In this document: positions 36,501 through 51,009 of the stretch, in pieces | How positions within the stretch are numbered: the first letter of the stretch is position 1 | Layout: the number at the start of each line of letters is the position of its first letter | From: Chaunax sp. Z400 | Lineage: Eukaryota > Chordata > Actinopteri > Lophiiformes > Chaunacidae | NCBI GenBank assembly: GCA_037577475.1 | Contig: CM075184.1 | Coordinates: forward strand, 31,885,594 to 31,949,593 | Length of the DNA: 64,000 nucleotides | Direction: 5' to 3' | Program-made: the position numbers and the translations under genes | The notes under the pieces: generated by a model | Database searches by the model: none | Seen by the model: the letters and a program-made list of their open reading frames with translations, nothing else | Told to the model about the DNA's origin: nothing

Positions 36501-38861
36501 TATCTGTAAAAAAAAAGAGCCTTTTATTAACTTTATTTTATTTTTATTTTTTTTTGTTATTATTGATTTTAGTGTTTTTAATTAATTATTAATTGACTTC
36601 CACGTATGTATAATCCTCGTTTATTCAGCCCAACATCTTTCCATCTGCTTTTTAATATTGGGGTTTGCTGTTTTGAGGGTCTAAATGTTATCTCTACATT
36701 TTAACTTGATGTGCATGATGACTTGTTTGAACCCATTGTTTTAACTTTGTGAAGCATTTTGTAACTTTGTTTAGAAAAGTGCTATATAAATAAAGTTTAT
36801 CATTATTATTATTATCATGTTGTGGTTATGAAACTGTTCAGCACCACAGGGAAGAAATAAAGAAGAATAGGCTAAATGATGTATTAGATATTGAGATGTA
36901 TGAGATTATGACTCCTCATTGTGTCCTTTTGTTGCCCCCCCCCCTGCAGTCTGTGGTCCCAGCATCGACATTGGCAATGACATCAGCGAATTTGGGCGTC
37001 TAGAGAACTGCACGGTGGTGGAGGGCTACTTGCAGATCCTCCTCATCGGTGACAAAAACAACAACAACATCAACCAGGAAGTCTTCCGCTCCCTCAGCTT
37101 CCCCAAGCTGACGATGATCACAGACTACCTGTTGCTGTTCAGGGTATCCGGCCTGGACAGTCTGAGCACGCTCTTCCCCAATCTGGCCGTCATACGTGGA
37201 CGAAACCTCTTCTACAACTACGCCCTTGTGATCTTCGAGATGACCAGCCTGAAGGACATAGGCCTGTACAACCTGAGGAACATCACCCGCGGCGCCATTC
37301 GCATCGAAAAGAACCCTGAGCTCTGCTACTTGGACTCCATAGACTGGTCGCTAATCATGGATGCCGAGTTCAACAATTACATCGCTGGGAACAAGCAGTC
37401 CAAGGAGTGCAGCGATGTTTGTCCGGGTATCATGGAGAACAACCCTCAGTGCAGAAAGACCATGTTCAACAACAACTACAACTACCGCTGCTGGAATTCC
37501 AATCACTGCCAGAAAGGTAAGCCTGACTCTCCGTCACACGTGGGAGCTCATCGGGGATTTAAATTGCAAATAGATCATGCAGATTGTGCCTTTTTGGCTC
37601 CATTTGAATGGCTGTATTGTGGCCGGCTACCTGGGGATAGCAGGTAGAGGGGGAGGGTGTTGTACATGACTGACTCTGCAGATCTTTACTGTAGTACAGC
37701 TCAAGGTTTATCCAAGTTATGGAAACAAGAAGAAAGGACTAAACAGAGGTTTAGTCACTTCAATCCGCCTCAGTTTTCTTACATACACAAAGCTTGTGTT
37801 TTCGGGGGGGTCACCTGTTTTAACACGGCCTCCTGCATTTCTCTTAAAGAAGCTGCAGCTCAAATATTCAGGTGTCCTGCAGCACAGACTCCTCTATGTA
37901 CGATGAATGTGAACTTTCCCTTTAACTCTGTGTTTACAGCTGCAGTGTTTTCAATGACTTTTTCAAACGATGTGTTTTGGCTGAGTGTGTGTGTGTGTCT
38001 GTGTGTGTGTGTGTGTGTGTCTGTGAATGTGTGTGTGTGTGTGTCTGTGTCTGTGTGTGTGTGTCTGTGTGTGTCTGTGTGTGTGTGTGTCTGTGTGTGT
38101 GTGTGTGTGTCTGGCCGACTCGTTTCCCTTAGTGACTGGCGCCTCGCTGCAGAATCAGCATGTTGATGTTTTCACTCTTGTGACATAGACACTGTCGCAG
38201 AGCTGGTCTGGATAGATGTCCATGCTAGCACAGACACACACACTGTCACTGTCACATCACACAGCACACATCACAGAGATGCAGCTCTGTCTGTATACAC
38301 ACATATGCCTGGTCTGCTTTGTGGGTTGCTGTTGGAGTGCTAGAGTGTGGGCATCAGAAGGTGGGATGTGTTGGAGGAAGACATGTTGGATGGATGGATG
38401 GAGGGGGTGTCAAGTGGAGGAACAGAACGGTGCTGTTTGTCGTGTCTTCTGTCAGCAAGAAAACACTGTAGTGAGGCCTCAATAAAACCTAGACCTCTTA
38501 TATGTCTTTGTTAAAAAGTGAGTGTTCTCGTCCCATAAGACACCATTTCAACCCTGATGATTTAACCAGTCTTCTTCCACAAGAAGCTCCATCTACAGTT
38601 GTGTCTTCGTCTGCATGGCCTCCTGACTTCCTTGCTGCTGCATCATCAATTCAACAACAACAACGACAACCTACAGCTGTGTTACTTTAGCAACTCCATA
38701 ATTAAATAGGACGTTAGACTTAAGTTGATTTAAGTGACCATCATCTCCAAGTTGTGTCATCCATCAAATAAGCTGCAGTTTGTACAGCATTAACATTTCA
38801 AGCAACTAGAACTGAGAGATTTTGTTATTGTGGTCAGAGAGAAGATGCTGTAAGAACAGGA

Positions 38862-38892
<31 letters not shown>

Positions 38893-40860
38893 GTTTTTAT
38901 TATTATCATTATTGTCATTATTATTATTATGATTATTATATTATTATTATTATGATTATTATATTATTATTGCTGTTATCATTGTTATTAATATATTATT
39001 ATTATTATTACTATTATTATCATTGTTTTTATTATGATTATTATTATTATTGTTTTTATTATTATCATTATTGTCATTATTATTATTATGATTATTATAT
39101 TATTATTATGATTATTATATTATTATTGCTGTTATCATTGTTATTAATATTATATTATTATTATTATTACTATTATTATTATTGTTTTTATTATGATTAT
39201 TATTATTATTATGATTATTGTTATTATGAACTTTTGAAATAGCCAGTAGCTAGTGTTTGGGCTAGTGGCCTTTCTATTAGTAGTACTATAGTGCTTGTGT
39301 GACAGCTGCTACTACTACTGTTTCCCTTACTACTGCTAAGCCATCTGCTGCTGCTGCTGCTGCTGCTAGCACCAGAGTCCAAAATTTACTTTTTTGGTCA
39401 GAAGTTCAGCTTCACAAATGTGAGGATTTGTTTTCATTTTATTTAACTTATACCTCCTAACGTTTGGGACTGTTGGTTGGACGAAATTGTTCATGTGAAA
39501 GTGTCCTTCAGAGGGTCATTTGGATGCTATTCCTCACTATTCCCTGAATGTTTGAAATGAGAAATCAGCTCCTGATTTCATGAGAAAATACTGATGTGTT
39601 GCTGCAGTCAGAGATGACTGCTTCATGCTATAAGAGGTGTTAAAGTGAGGATAACCGGAACACAAATAAAAAAAAAAATCCCTTTTCATGCAGCAGTCCA
39701 TCCTCCTACAACTTACCATGGATGAATGCTAGCAGCGGGCGCGCTGAGCTATACTGGAGCTAGACAACCGTAGCATTGGTGGACAGTGACGTCAAGCAAA
39801 GAGTTGCATTATGATTATTGATGGTCACACTTTGAATGCAGCCACAGTGTGCAGAGTTGCTGCATATGTATAAGTTTGTAGTAAAGTATGCCTATTTCTG
39901 CAACCCACCAAAGGTAAATATGGCTGACGTGTAGATTTTTGCTCACATTTTGTGGCAAGTGCTAATTTTGAACCATGACTTCCAAAACTACTATTATCAC
40001 CACCGTCTACTCTCTGTAGTGTCTCTAACTGGACAGACAACACACCTTTAAGGCCGCACTTATGTGTCTTGACTGTCAGATGAAGACCCTGTTTTGTTTT
40101 GTTTTCTCCACCTTATTTAATCGTTTACTCACATACTACGTCTAATTTACTCGCTCTACTGTTGTCGCTGTCTTTGCTACGTTGTCAGCAATATGTTATA
40201 AAAGTCACGCCAAAAAAAAAAAACACAACTCATGTTTTGGAATTTTTTTCACCCACGCTTCAGTTTTCACAACAGCAGGTGAACTACGTGCAGAGCCTCG
40301 TTAATGACATAGCCTCCAAAGGTCTGAAAGCGTTGTCATATGAATGACAGTGGCCCCCTATACCAGGTCCACTTACAAGCATGAACCAATGGCAACAAGC
40401 ATGCAAGCAGAAGAGGCTGCACAGTTACTGCATGTACAGTAATTACATTTAATGAGGTATGTTTGTTGCTTGATTTCTACCAGTAGGAGGGAAAAGTCTG
40501 ACCCACATTATGACGCTTGTTATTCTCCTCTGATAATAATGCCCTGTTTGAAACTTCAGAGATCTTATCAGGAATGTGTTTTTTATTTATTTGTTTCTTT
40601 TTTATGTGTGCCTTGCTCACAGGCTTCCTGTGCTGGCATGAATGGCAACTTTGTATTCAGAGGCGTTTTTATTTCCAGACCCGGTCATTCCTCAGATCAA
40701 TAAATGACGGAGGGGGAAATGTGCCAGCCTGTTTTCATCGGGTTAGTATAAAGGGCATGCTTTCAGCCTGCACTCATTCATAAAACTATTACAAGGAAAA
40801 GAGAGTTTTCAAAGCCTGTTTGCTTGTTCTAGGAAAGTGGAGATTCCTCTTAGTCGTGGT

Positions 40861-40927
<67 letters not shown>

Positions 40928-41066
40928 TTCTCTCATGTTTGCGTCCCTCGTTTGTTTTTTTGGAATCTGGTTCGGGTGTTTTTGTCTCACTCATAACTCA
41001 CAGGCTTCTTCTGAAGAGGAGAGCCATGTCCGTGCATGCTGGGAAGCAAACACACTGTCTCAATCG

Positions 41067-41130
<64 letters not shown>

Positions 41131-44100
41131 ACAGCGTGGGGGATGTTTTTCCGGTGCTTTGTATGGTCTGAAGAGATGAAAGCACATCATTAAAGTACTA
41201 AGTAGGTCTTCATGGATTTACTGGAAGGATTTTTTTTTGTCTTTTGTTAACCCCTGACAGAAGGGATTACACATTAAACTGGAAGGATTGTCTTCAGGGT
41301 TGTTGCTTAGCCTGCCATCGGATTAATTTCATTTACTTGCCGTGTCAGTGTTTGCTCATTTATGTTTGCAGTGATTTAGCTGACATGTTTTCCTGATGGG
41401 ACAATGGACCTCACAAATGAATGTTATTGTTTTCTGCATGGGTCATACCGTGTAAAAATCAAGCGATGCTGAAAAATGTTCCAAACAGAACCTCTCAGAA
41501 TCAGCTGTTTGTTTGTTTTTTGTTTTTTTTGTACAATAACGTCAGCATATTTCATAAAAAATTGAAATCGTTTTGACACAGAAGGCATCACGGCTAGAAT
41601 ATGAGCCCGATGTCAAAACGTAGGTAAAAATGAAACCTTTCATGCGCTATAACTTGGTTTGACCAACCAACTGTATTTTACTCAAAAAGCACTTTTTAAT
41701 TTTTATTTTTCCGTAATTATCAGAAGGGTACCAATGTTTTTCTATTACTCTATGCTATAGATATTAAACAGGTTCAGTTTTACTGTTCAAACCTTGATGC
41801 ATCCCATGATATTGATGCTCAAAGTTGGGAATAGAAAAAAAATCCTGCTGAACAAAAAGAAGATTTTGGCTTTAGGTTGTGACACCTGGACTGGATGTAA
41901 AGTTTTAAAAGAGCTCAAATATGTTTGTTTTTTTCCATCCCTGACAATTTCATGCGTCAAGAGCTCAAAAAAAAATATGGAAAAAATGACACTGATTAAA
42001 GAGCATGAAATTTCAACCCACCACTATGTACTTCTAGGGCCTGTAACTTGGAAAATATTCATAGTATGAAGGTAAAATTAAAAAAAAAATTTTTTTATTT
42101 TTTTCCTTCTTCATTTTAGTGTATGGCTTTATTGTGGTTCCATCTTATTTAATGTCTGTACAGCACTTTGGTCAACTCTGTTATTTTTTTTAAATGTGCT
42201 TATAAATAAAGTTGATGATGATTAAATATACTAAGGTTATTGCATGAAAAAGATCTGTGAACAGTATATCCATAGAACTAAAATGACAAAATCAAAAACG
42301 TCAAAAAAGCTACACATTTATGCTTTGAGGCTTAAAATGAACATTGACCAACACACTGTATATTGTTGCCAGATTTTTTTTAAAACTCTTAAATATCAAG
42401 ATTGTGCCTGCCTTAAAAAAAAACAAAAAAAACCAAACATATCCATGTCGTATAACCAGAACGTACCCGTTCCTATTCCAGACTGTTGTTTGGCTCTGCC
42501 TCCATGTTTCACACCAGTCTGCACACAGTCAGATGTCAAATGAAGGCAAGAAGAAGAAGAAGAAAAAAAGCTTAAAAGTGCAATATTAGTTATCAGATTT
42601 TCTGAAACTTGTTTTTGGATAAACTGGCTGTGGCTGCAGTCGAGTGCGTTTCAGCTGACATCCAGGCAACACACTATCAGCTGTCCGGCAGGAAAGCAGA
42701 CGCTAGCTAAGGGACGTCCAGCAGAGAGAGAGAGGGTTGTGAAATCTGGTTGGTTTTGGATGTGGTAGATCCAGTATTTATTTACTCACTGCTTCTCCAG
42801 AGATTAATCTGAGACCGTTTTAAACATATAGTTTCTTAATGTAAACGAACCTTTTTTTGTTGTTGCAGTTTCTACCTCACTGATATTTTATGAGGTGTTC
42901 TGATGTACTTGACCTTGAATATCTCTGCTCTTTCCCAACATATTTGAGATGAGGTACCTGAGGTGGACATGGGAGTGTTGTGTCGTATTGTCTTTGGAGT
43001 TTGGCATAGAGTGAAATGGTTCCTTGAGGAATTAGTTGCAGTGTTTCTTAGAACCAGACGTATCAAAAGACCGATGCTTCATCCATCCTGCATAACACAT
43101 GCTAATGCAGCTACTGTATATTCTCTGTCACAGTTTTGAGAGTGACTCTCTCATCAAACAGTGACCATGGCTTTAGAACAAAGAGTCGGAAAGCGTGGCT
43201 GAATTCCCTCAAATTCAAATTAGTCTCTAATATGATGATAATGATCTAATTATTCTGCTTCAGTATCAGGGTTTGACGTAACTTCACTTATCCATGCATC
43301 AGTGTCAGTAATATAATTTTTAAAAAAATAATACTTTTTTCATTTTGGTTCCAAATGCAGAATTCAGAACAAACAGTTGGGTTAGAATTGTTACATTTTC
43401 TCAAAGGGAATCACCAATTGATGATGGTAAAGTTATATAATAGTGCTATTAAACTAAACGCCACATTTAGGCTGCAAAATTCCACTTAAACACAAAACAG
43501 GACTAAACTCATAATTATACAAATACGAGCAACAATAAAACAGTTGCAGACGCCATGATGATGATGCAACAAGCTTCATTAAGAGTACAGACCTGCCGCT
43601 TTGTCAAAGGAATGAAACCTGTATAAACAGAGTGAACTCCGCTGCACCTGCAGTCGACAAACACACCACTAATATTCAAGACAATTAAGTGGTGACTGAC
43701 GTTTTACTCTGCATGTTCATGTCAGTAGATTCTCACTGAAACATGACGCATCTCAAGAGATAAGTAGTTGGTGGCGCCCGAGGCTAATTTAAATCTCCAT
43801 TCATAGCAGACCAGATGACATCATTAAAGCACAAGTCAATTGTTAAAAGGTGGGGGAAAAACGACGTGGAAGCAGTGATGGAGATATGATGTCACTATTT
43901 CATCCAGCTGTTTTTGTATTGAGGAATGGAATCGATTCGGACAATTATGCAAAAAATAATTCTGGGTAGCAATCAAGTAATCGCAATCAAATGATTATGT
44001 AATGATTGTGGCAGGACTAGTAGTTATGCATCAGTGCAACTAATGATGCACTAAACAGAAAGGCTGAGTGTGTTAGAAGGTCAGTTACACTATTAAACTA

Positions 44101-47100
44101 ACAAAAGTGACCGCACACGGACATGCGGAGTGATTGGATGTGACGTGGTCTAACAGCCGTGTGTTATCCACAGTGGTGTTGTGCTGTGCTGTGTGGGAAG
44201 TAGTAAAAAAAAAAAAAAAATGGAAAAGGAAAAATGAAAGAAAAAGTGGAAGTTCAAAGTATGGAGGAAGTTTAAAGAATAAGGAAATAGATGCTGTTGT
44301 GATGTCCTGAGGCACATGAGTGTTGATGGATACACAGCAGCTCGGTACCAAAGCTGTTGTTGGTTGAAACCATCAGATTTGGTTCAGATAATGTGACACA
44401 AGTGCTTTTAATAAGTTCAGATAGTTTTGTATCTGTACATATGCACATTTTGTAACATTCAGTAGAATAGTGCGATGAAAACTTCCACTTACACAACAAC
44501 CGCGTAACTGACATTACGTGGTGTGTAGAATTATATAACACACAGGTGAAATCTGAACGATAGGAGCCCAGCTCCAGCAGAGAGGCCATGTTATCCAGAC
44601 AGTCTGACTTGTGTGACCTAGTGCTGAGGGCTTAAGGAAGCCTGGTGACTACCAGTTCCCGCTGATGTCTGTCTAATCTCTGCTATTATTAGCTCCATAC
44701 CATCATGTACTGAGTGCAGGCACCCACTCTCTCATTCCCCACACATACTGTTGGAGGAGACTGATGGAACTGGCCCAGGACCCCATGCCATGTGGTTGTC
44801 TGTTTGAATCTCTGGTCAGAAAGCGATCGACTCTTCTATATGTTGCACTCCGCAAAAAAAAAAAATGCCACTAAGTATCAGCTGACTTACTACACACATA
44901 AATACTGTATATTCCTTAATTATAACCCCTAAAAATATCTTGAAGCTACTGCTTCTGATAGCATGCTACGAGCTAACTAAGCTAACACAGAATCAAAGCA
45001 CTTTCTCCTCATTAAAATCCCTCATTAAAAGTCCTTTAAATTTGTCAACAGGTTTGCATCATTACATTAATGCGTGGGGATGAGCGACACATTGTTTCAG
45101 CGTCACCATCATGATACATGCATGTGCAATAGTCACAGTGCAGGATGCACAACATCCACGTAAGGCAAATTAACTCAAACACACGAAGCGTGTGTTTCTT
45201 GTTTCAAATTTATTTCTGCTTGATCTGCAAAGAAATATTTCAGGGCTGTCATTTCCATTTACACCATTTTAGTCCCATTCAAGGGTTCTTGGATGCACAG
45301 TTTGTTTGTTTGTTTGTTGGTTTGTTTCTGGTACTTTACTCACTTTGTACTAACACCGGTGCAATCGCTTCAAATGAAGAAGAAGAACCTGTTTTCATTT
45401 CAACTAACTTTACACAACCTGGAAAATTGGCCTTGAATGTAGACGAGGGTAAAGTGTAGCTGCTCTTAACCATAGTGACATGATTGGTTATTTACTCTGG
45501 ATCCACTAAAGTTTCCATTGTACCAACGTAATTTGGCTTGATTACAAAATTCAAGTTGCAACCTGATAATAACAAGACGTGGTGAAACGTACATAAAAAG
45601 AAGCAAAACAATGTTTTTTAACTCATATAACTAAGCCTTAAATCGTTTTTACACCTCAGCAGCAATGACAGCCGTCGCCAAAGGCTCAATGTTCCGAGTT
45701 TTGCATCCATGCCAAATTTTGTTGAGATATTTCATGAAAGCCTTGAGGGGATTTCACTATATCTGATATATCTATATGTCCATGTGCATTCACTCAAAGT
45801 AAAGGTGCATGAAAAAAAGGTCTTATGCAGAGTTTATACCTAAAAAGAACACTGTGCCCTGTGTTTGGACACATTTTGTCTTCAGTGAAGAAGACAAAGA
45901 ACAACAAGGGGAAAAAAAACTTATTAAATACTTTAATTGTTCAGCATATTTACAGTACAGACTTTGTCAGAGAACTTTTCAGGCAATGTTTGAAAAAAAA
46001 AAGAATATAAAATACATACTTTCTCATGAATTGTAATCAAGGTAAAATCTTGAAATAATTGTGACATTGATTTGAGTTCATGTCGCCCCAGTTGTACCAT
46101 GTGACAAAGCTGTCTGTCAGTTCTTTGTCTCTAAGTGAGGACAGCATCTTTCTCACTGGAAATTATTCAATGGAAAAACAAATCTTATTACATTTATTAC
46201 TTTTTTATTAAATAAAAGCTTCTGGCAGGACGTTAATTGCGACTTAACAGGTTGGCAACCATGAGGTCGTATGTTTCCGTCATTCATCGCTCTTTAGTTC
46301 AACCTTTCAATTCTAATAATACTTTTGTATGAACAAAACTTTGAATCAAAATAAATCTCCTTTGCCCATCCATGACTTGGCTGTGCCCATTCCTATTTTT
46401 AGGTGGCTCAGCAGTATTATAGGTCACTGTGTTAGAAATACCACAACTAGTCATATTTGTTGTATCCAGCCCATGTGGTTTGGACCTCGCCTTTGAAACT
46501 TGATGTAAGTCATGTTTGGTTTGATGATCTGAGAAAGAAAAAAAAAGACTTCAAACCCACTCTCTTTTTAAGCAATCCATAAAATGTCTTGATTGCAGTA
46601 GAATAAAAAAATAATGATGAAGATAATAAGTATGGATGATTTTGTCCTGCCAGAATTGTGTTGTTTCCACATATAGCAGACATTGTAAAAGCAGGTATTG
46701 ATCATCAAACCAAAAATCACAGCATACGATGATGCACCCCTAACCCCTGAGCCAGAACACGGAGGCTGTCAGGGCTGGTAATTATAGGGACTGCTTTGTA
46801 AACCAGGCACATCCATGACTACTTTTAGTCAACAGTCACACCCATCCCTGGAATTCCTGGAAGAGAATATTACTGGTTTGGCTATGTTGAAGTGCCTACT
46901 GTAATTATGTGGCCTTTAATTGTGCTCCGTTAACACCGTCAGAATTGGGATGTGCTTTGACCAGGAACTGAGATGAGCTTCTTACTGGTGGATTTAAGGC
47001 TGGTTGGAATAGTTTGTTTTCTTACAGAGGCTCGTTTTCTATCTTTTCTCTCTGACGTGATCACAATAGAATTATAATGAAAAGGAGAGGGAAAAAAATC

Positions 47101-49885
47101 ACAGTTTTGCTGTGATGGAGTTGCTGTGTCAACAAGTTTATGACTTGCATTTTGTGTTATTTTTTTATGTGTAACTGCCTAAATAATCGGCAGATTAATA
47201 ATATTTTATAATATTTTATCCGTCTAAACGGTCGATCAAGGTAATCAGATTTTTATCCATCGATCATTCTGGGCTTTTTTTCTTTGCATGTTCAGCAAAG
47301 TAGGATGGGTTGGGAGGTTTACTACCAGTGTGCACACACACAAAGACACAGACACACAAGCACACACACCTATACTATACTGTGCATCACCTTCTTAATA
47401 CAAGGTAATTCATAACAAGATGAAATAACAAACCACACAGTCAGGCTGGTTGACTTACACTGTGCTTCAGTCCTGACTGAAGAGACAAAACACCAGGTGT
47501 CTTTGTGTGTATTTGGCCACATTGTGAAGAGTCAAACTGTTGTTTTTGTTTCAAAATGTCGTCTTAAAACGTCTAAACTTCATGAACCCGTTGGGGTCAA
47601 AGTCTCCTTGGAATGATGAGTCATGTTTTGAGGTGTGTACCGATACTCCAGAACCTGGTCTTTCATTCATGGAGGGTGTGTTTTGTGGCATCTGGTGCAA
47701 AGTGAAAAGTCCATCAATGAAAAAGGAGCAATAAAACATATTACAAAAAAAAAGGGTTGCTTCTAAGCCTGAACGAGTTGCGTAGTGAAAATAAAAGACC
47801 AGACGTCTCGACAAGATAATGCATCAACCCACACGGCAAAAACAAGGAAGTGGTCTGAGCGGTAATTCTCTGTCGGCGATGTTTTGGCCTGAGCATTCAC
47901 CAGATCTTAACCTCAGAAAAAAATCTTACTTATTTAAACTGTAGTTGTTCAAATAAAAGGATAAAATTCTTACATTACAAAAACATTTTTTTAATAATGC
48001 ACAGAAGTAAGTAAACGTTGGGGGTTTGAGTCGTCTGGAAACGGCATCAGATTTTGAATCTGGCCAAACTGCATCACGTACGCACTAATTACAAAAATAA
48101 AATAAAATTATAGGCTCAAATGGATTGATGTATGTGGGTCAAATCAATCTGTTAAAATAACTTGTGTGGAGGTTGAATATGTGGAAATTACTGGTGACGA
48201 CAAACTGCATCATGTGTATTTACTGAAAATAGCCGAGTGATCCGTGATCTGTCTGTTTTTAGAAGTTGTGTCTCAACCACCATGTAAAACACACTGGATT
48301 ACTATGTTTTTTGGGGGGGGGTTTTAAGCTCAGTTATTTTCCTCCTTTCTCTTCACTGCTTAAAAAATTAGCCAAACACACGTTGTCTTCATGCTATATT
48401 GCAGCAACATACGCACATCTTTTTATTTGTCTGTCATTTGTTGTTTTCCAGTGAAATTGTTTAGGAGAAAGATCCAGTTGTCTTTCCTGTGTGTGTCTGT
48501 GAGCCCTTATCTGTGTTCCGCTACATTACTGCATTCATTAAGGTCAAAGCTTCTTCATTGGGTGAAGATTTCTACAATCTTGTTGCTTGACCTCGACATA
48601 AATCTCAGAAGTGACATTTTGTTATTGTGGCTGTTGTTTCATCTCTCTTTGCCCCTTTTTTCCAGCTGTAGCCTTCTGGGATATCTGTCCTCTGAAGGGA
48701 GCTGTGTAGCCTTGGTGTCAGGAAAAAAAAAGCCAGTGTGATAGCTTCTTGTAAACCTCATCCACCCTGTTATTGTCTGGCCTTTGTTGAGGCTCAGGGG
48801 ACAGAAGTATTTGATTTGTCTTGTCTTTTCCAGGTCAGGCAGCAGGAGGATGCCAGGAATTCCTTCTTTTTTTTTATCTGTAATTATCCTGTAGTGTCAG
48901 CTGATCTGACAGATGTTTGCCCACAAGGTTATCTTGCTGACTCTGTTTAGGCTACCCGTTAAACGGAACATTTTTCTGATATTGTTTAATATCCGTTAGT
49001 TAATTCCAAGGTACAGCATGTGATTTACAGCTATGTTGTTTAATAGCTGATGAATAACTGAGACTGAATAAGCAAACGTAGCCATAAAAGTTATTATGGC
49101 TGTTATGAGAGAGGATATTCAAAAAACCTAGCATAAGTTTTAGCTTTTCATGGTCACTAAACTAGAATATTGGGGGTTTTTTTGTACTGTATGGAATATT
49201 TTGGTGTCTTCAATCAGGCGCAATCAGCTGCTTCTGAGGCACAACTTTCTGCATTTGTTAGACCTGTCTGGTCTCCTGGGTAGAAATAGATAATCAGTTC
49301 ATTAGATGGTTTGGGACAGGACCCAATAAAGCCATCTGTACGAGTCATCTGATTTAGGTCCAAGACGTTCATTTGCACCAGTCAATGAAAACGATATCAT
49401 CTCCGCTCTGTTTCTATCCAGTATAGGTGTACTGGTTTCAAGCAAATGTCCAAAAAACAAAAACCTACCAAATAAAATGTGAAACTGCACTGTCATCACT
49501 TGGGATTATGAGGAAAATAACTCAAGATATCTTGACAGGATTACAGCTAAATTAGTTCCTGTAACTCTGGGACATTTAATTCTGTTTGAACTCAGCAAAT
49601 TTTGTTTGAGGATTTTTTTTGTTGGTTTAAACACAAAAGCATGGTTGTCAGGGTTAATCATGTGCTCACTCTTTTTTTTTCTTTTTTTTTGTTGTTGTCT
49701 TAGTTGCTCAAAGAACTTTGTAAGCAGCCTGTTTGACAGGCTGCTTGACTGGCAGGCATCTCACCAGAACTGACTGGCTGGTGTCTGCTGGGAAGCTCAA
49801 GAGGTGAAACAGGACAGATCTGGTCAGCCAGGAAGACCTGTGAATGGAGATTCTTGTTCTACTGATGTGTATACAACCTGTAGAC

Positions 49886-49920
<35 letters not shown>

Positions 49921-49975
49921 CTAACTGACCGACTGGTTTTCTGAATGACTGATTCACTGATTGAACCTACACACC

Positions 49976-50010
<35 letters not shown>

Positions 50011-50766
50011 TGGCTGTAACAGAACATGCTTTGCATGAGACGGCAAATACAGCGATATTGTTGCGTTTCTGTCCAATCCTGATGAGGCGATTGCACTGGT
50101 GCTGTTTGTTTACCCACTCACCATGAGTACTGGGACACACTGGGGAGGGCATAGAGTGTGTCGAGTTCGGAAATATCCATCCATTAGCTACGCCCTGTTT
50201 TCCTTCAGGGTGAAGAGGCTTGTCGTTGGGTGAAAAGATGGCGCACACCTCAGACGGTCCCGCCTGTCAATCACACACAGACAGACAGACAACCACTCAC
50301 ATTCTCTCCCACAGGTGATTTAGAGCCGCCGGTTTAACCCTAACCTGCAAACACAGGAACACGCATCGTGTTTGCTAAAATGAGTGTTAGTGAGGATTCT
50401 GCATATGCTAAGACGAGCCATTTACTTTATGTGTGGCGTAGCACGATGCTGATTATACAACATGATTATTGCACAGGCGCAGTTTTGGAGGGTTCACAAT
50501 AAAACACCACTCAGTGGCGAGTTTTGTCACATGTCACAAGTTTTGAGTGTGTGCAGTTGGGACGACATCTCCCGGAATGTTACTTCGGTTTCAACTCATT
50601 CATCCTTTAAACAAAACTTGTGAGTCGAAGCGACACCTGAAAGTATAACTGATGGAATAAATCAACCCTGCTGTCTTCAGTCTAGACATCCATATTTTTT
50701 GCCTGCTAGCACTCTGCTGTGCTGCTAAGTAGCATATGCTGCTAAAGCGTGGGGTGTCATCACAGC

Positions 50767-50837
<71 letters not shown>

Positions 50838-50842
50838 TGTGT

Positions 50843-50931
<89 letters not shown>

Positions 50932-50978
50932 TGTGTGTGTGTGTGTGTGTGTCTGTGTCTGTGTGTGTGTGTGTGTGT

Positions 50979-51009
<31 letters not shown>

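Larger units (their letters stand above)
30600..36949 (+). other. igf1r intron 1
   Basis: 6.35 kb with no recognisable exon on either strand. Contains a 12-C run (32397-32408), a fragment of a perciform-type dispersed repeat (35485-35690) and a LINE-like 3' tail (36757-36818). Confidence 0.8.

Noticed and set aside
37361..37573. Alternative-frame ORF inside igf1r exon 2
   Set aside because: A shadow frame of strongly conserved receptor coding sequence; Ser/Thr-rich because of the codon offset.
49976..50010. GACA direct repeats as a possible CRISPR-like array
   Set aside because: Units are contiguous without spacers, in a vertebrate intron; an ordinary tetranucleotide microsatellite.
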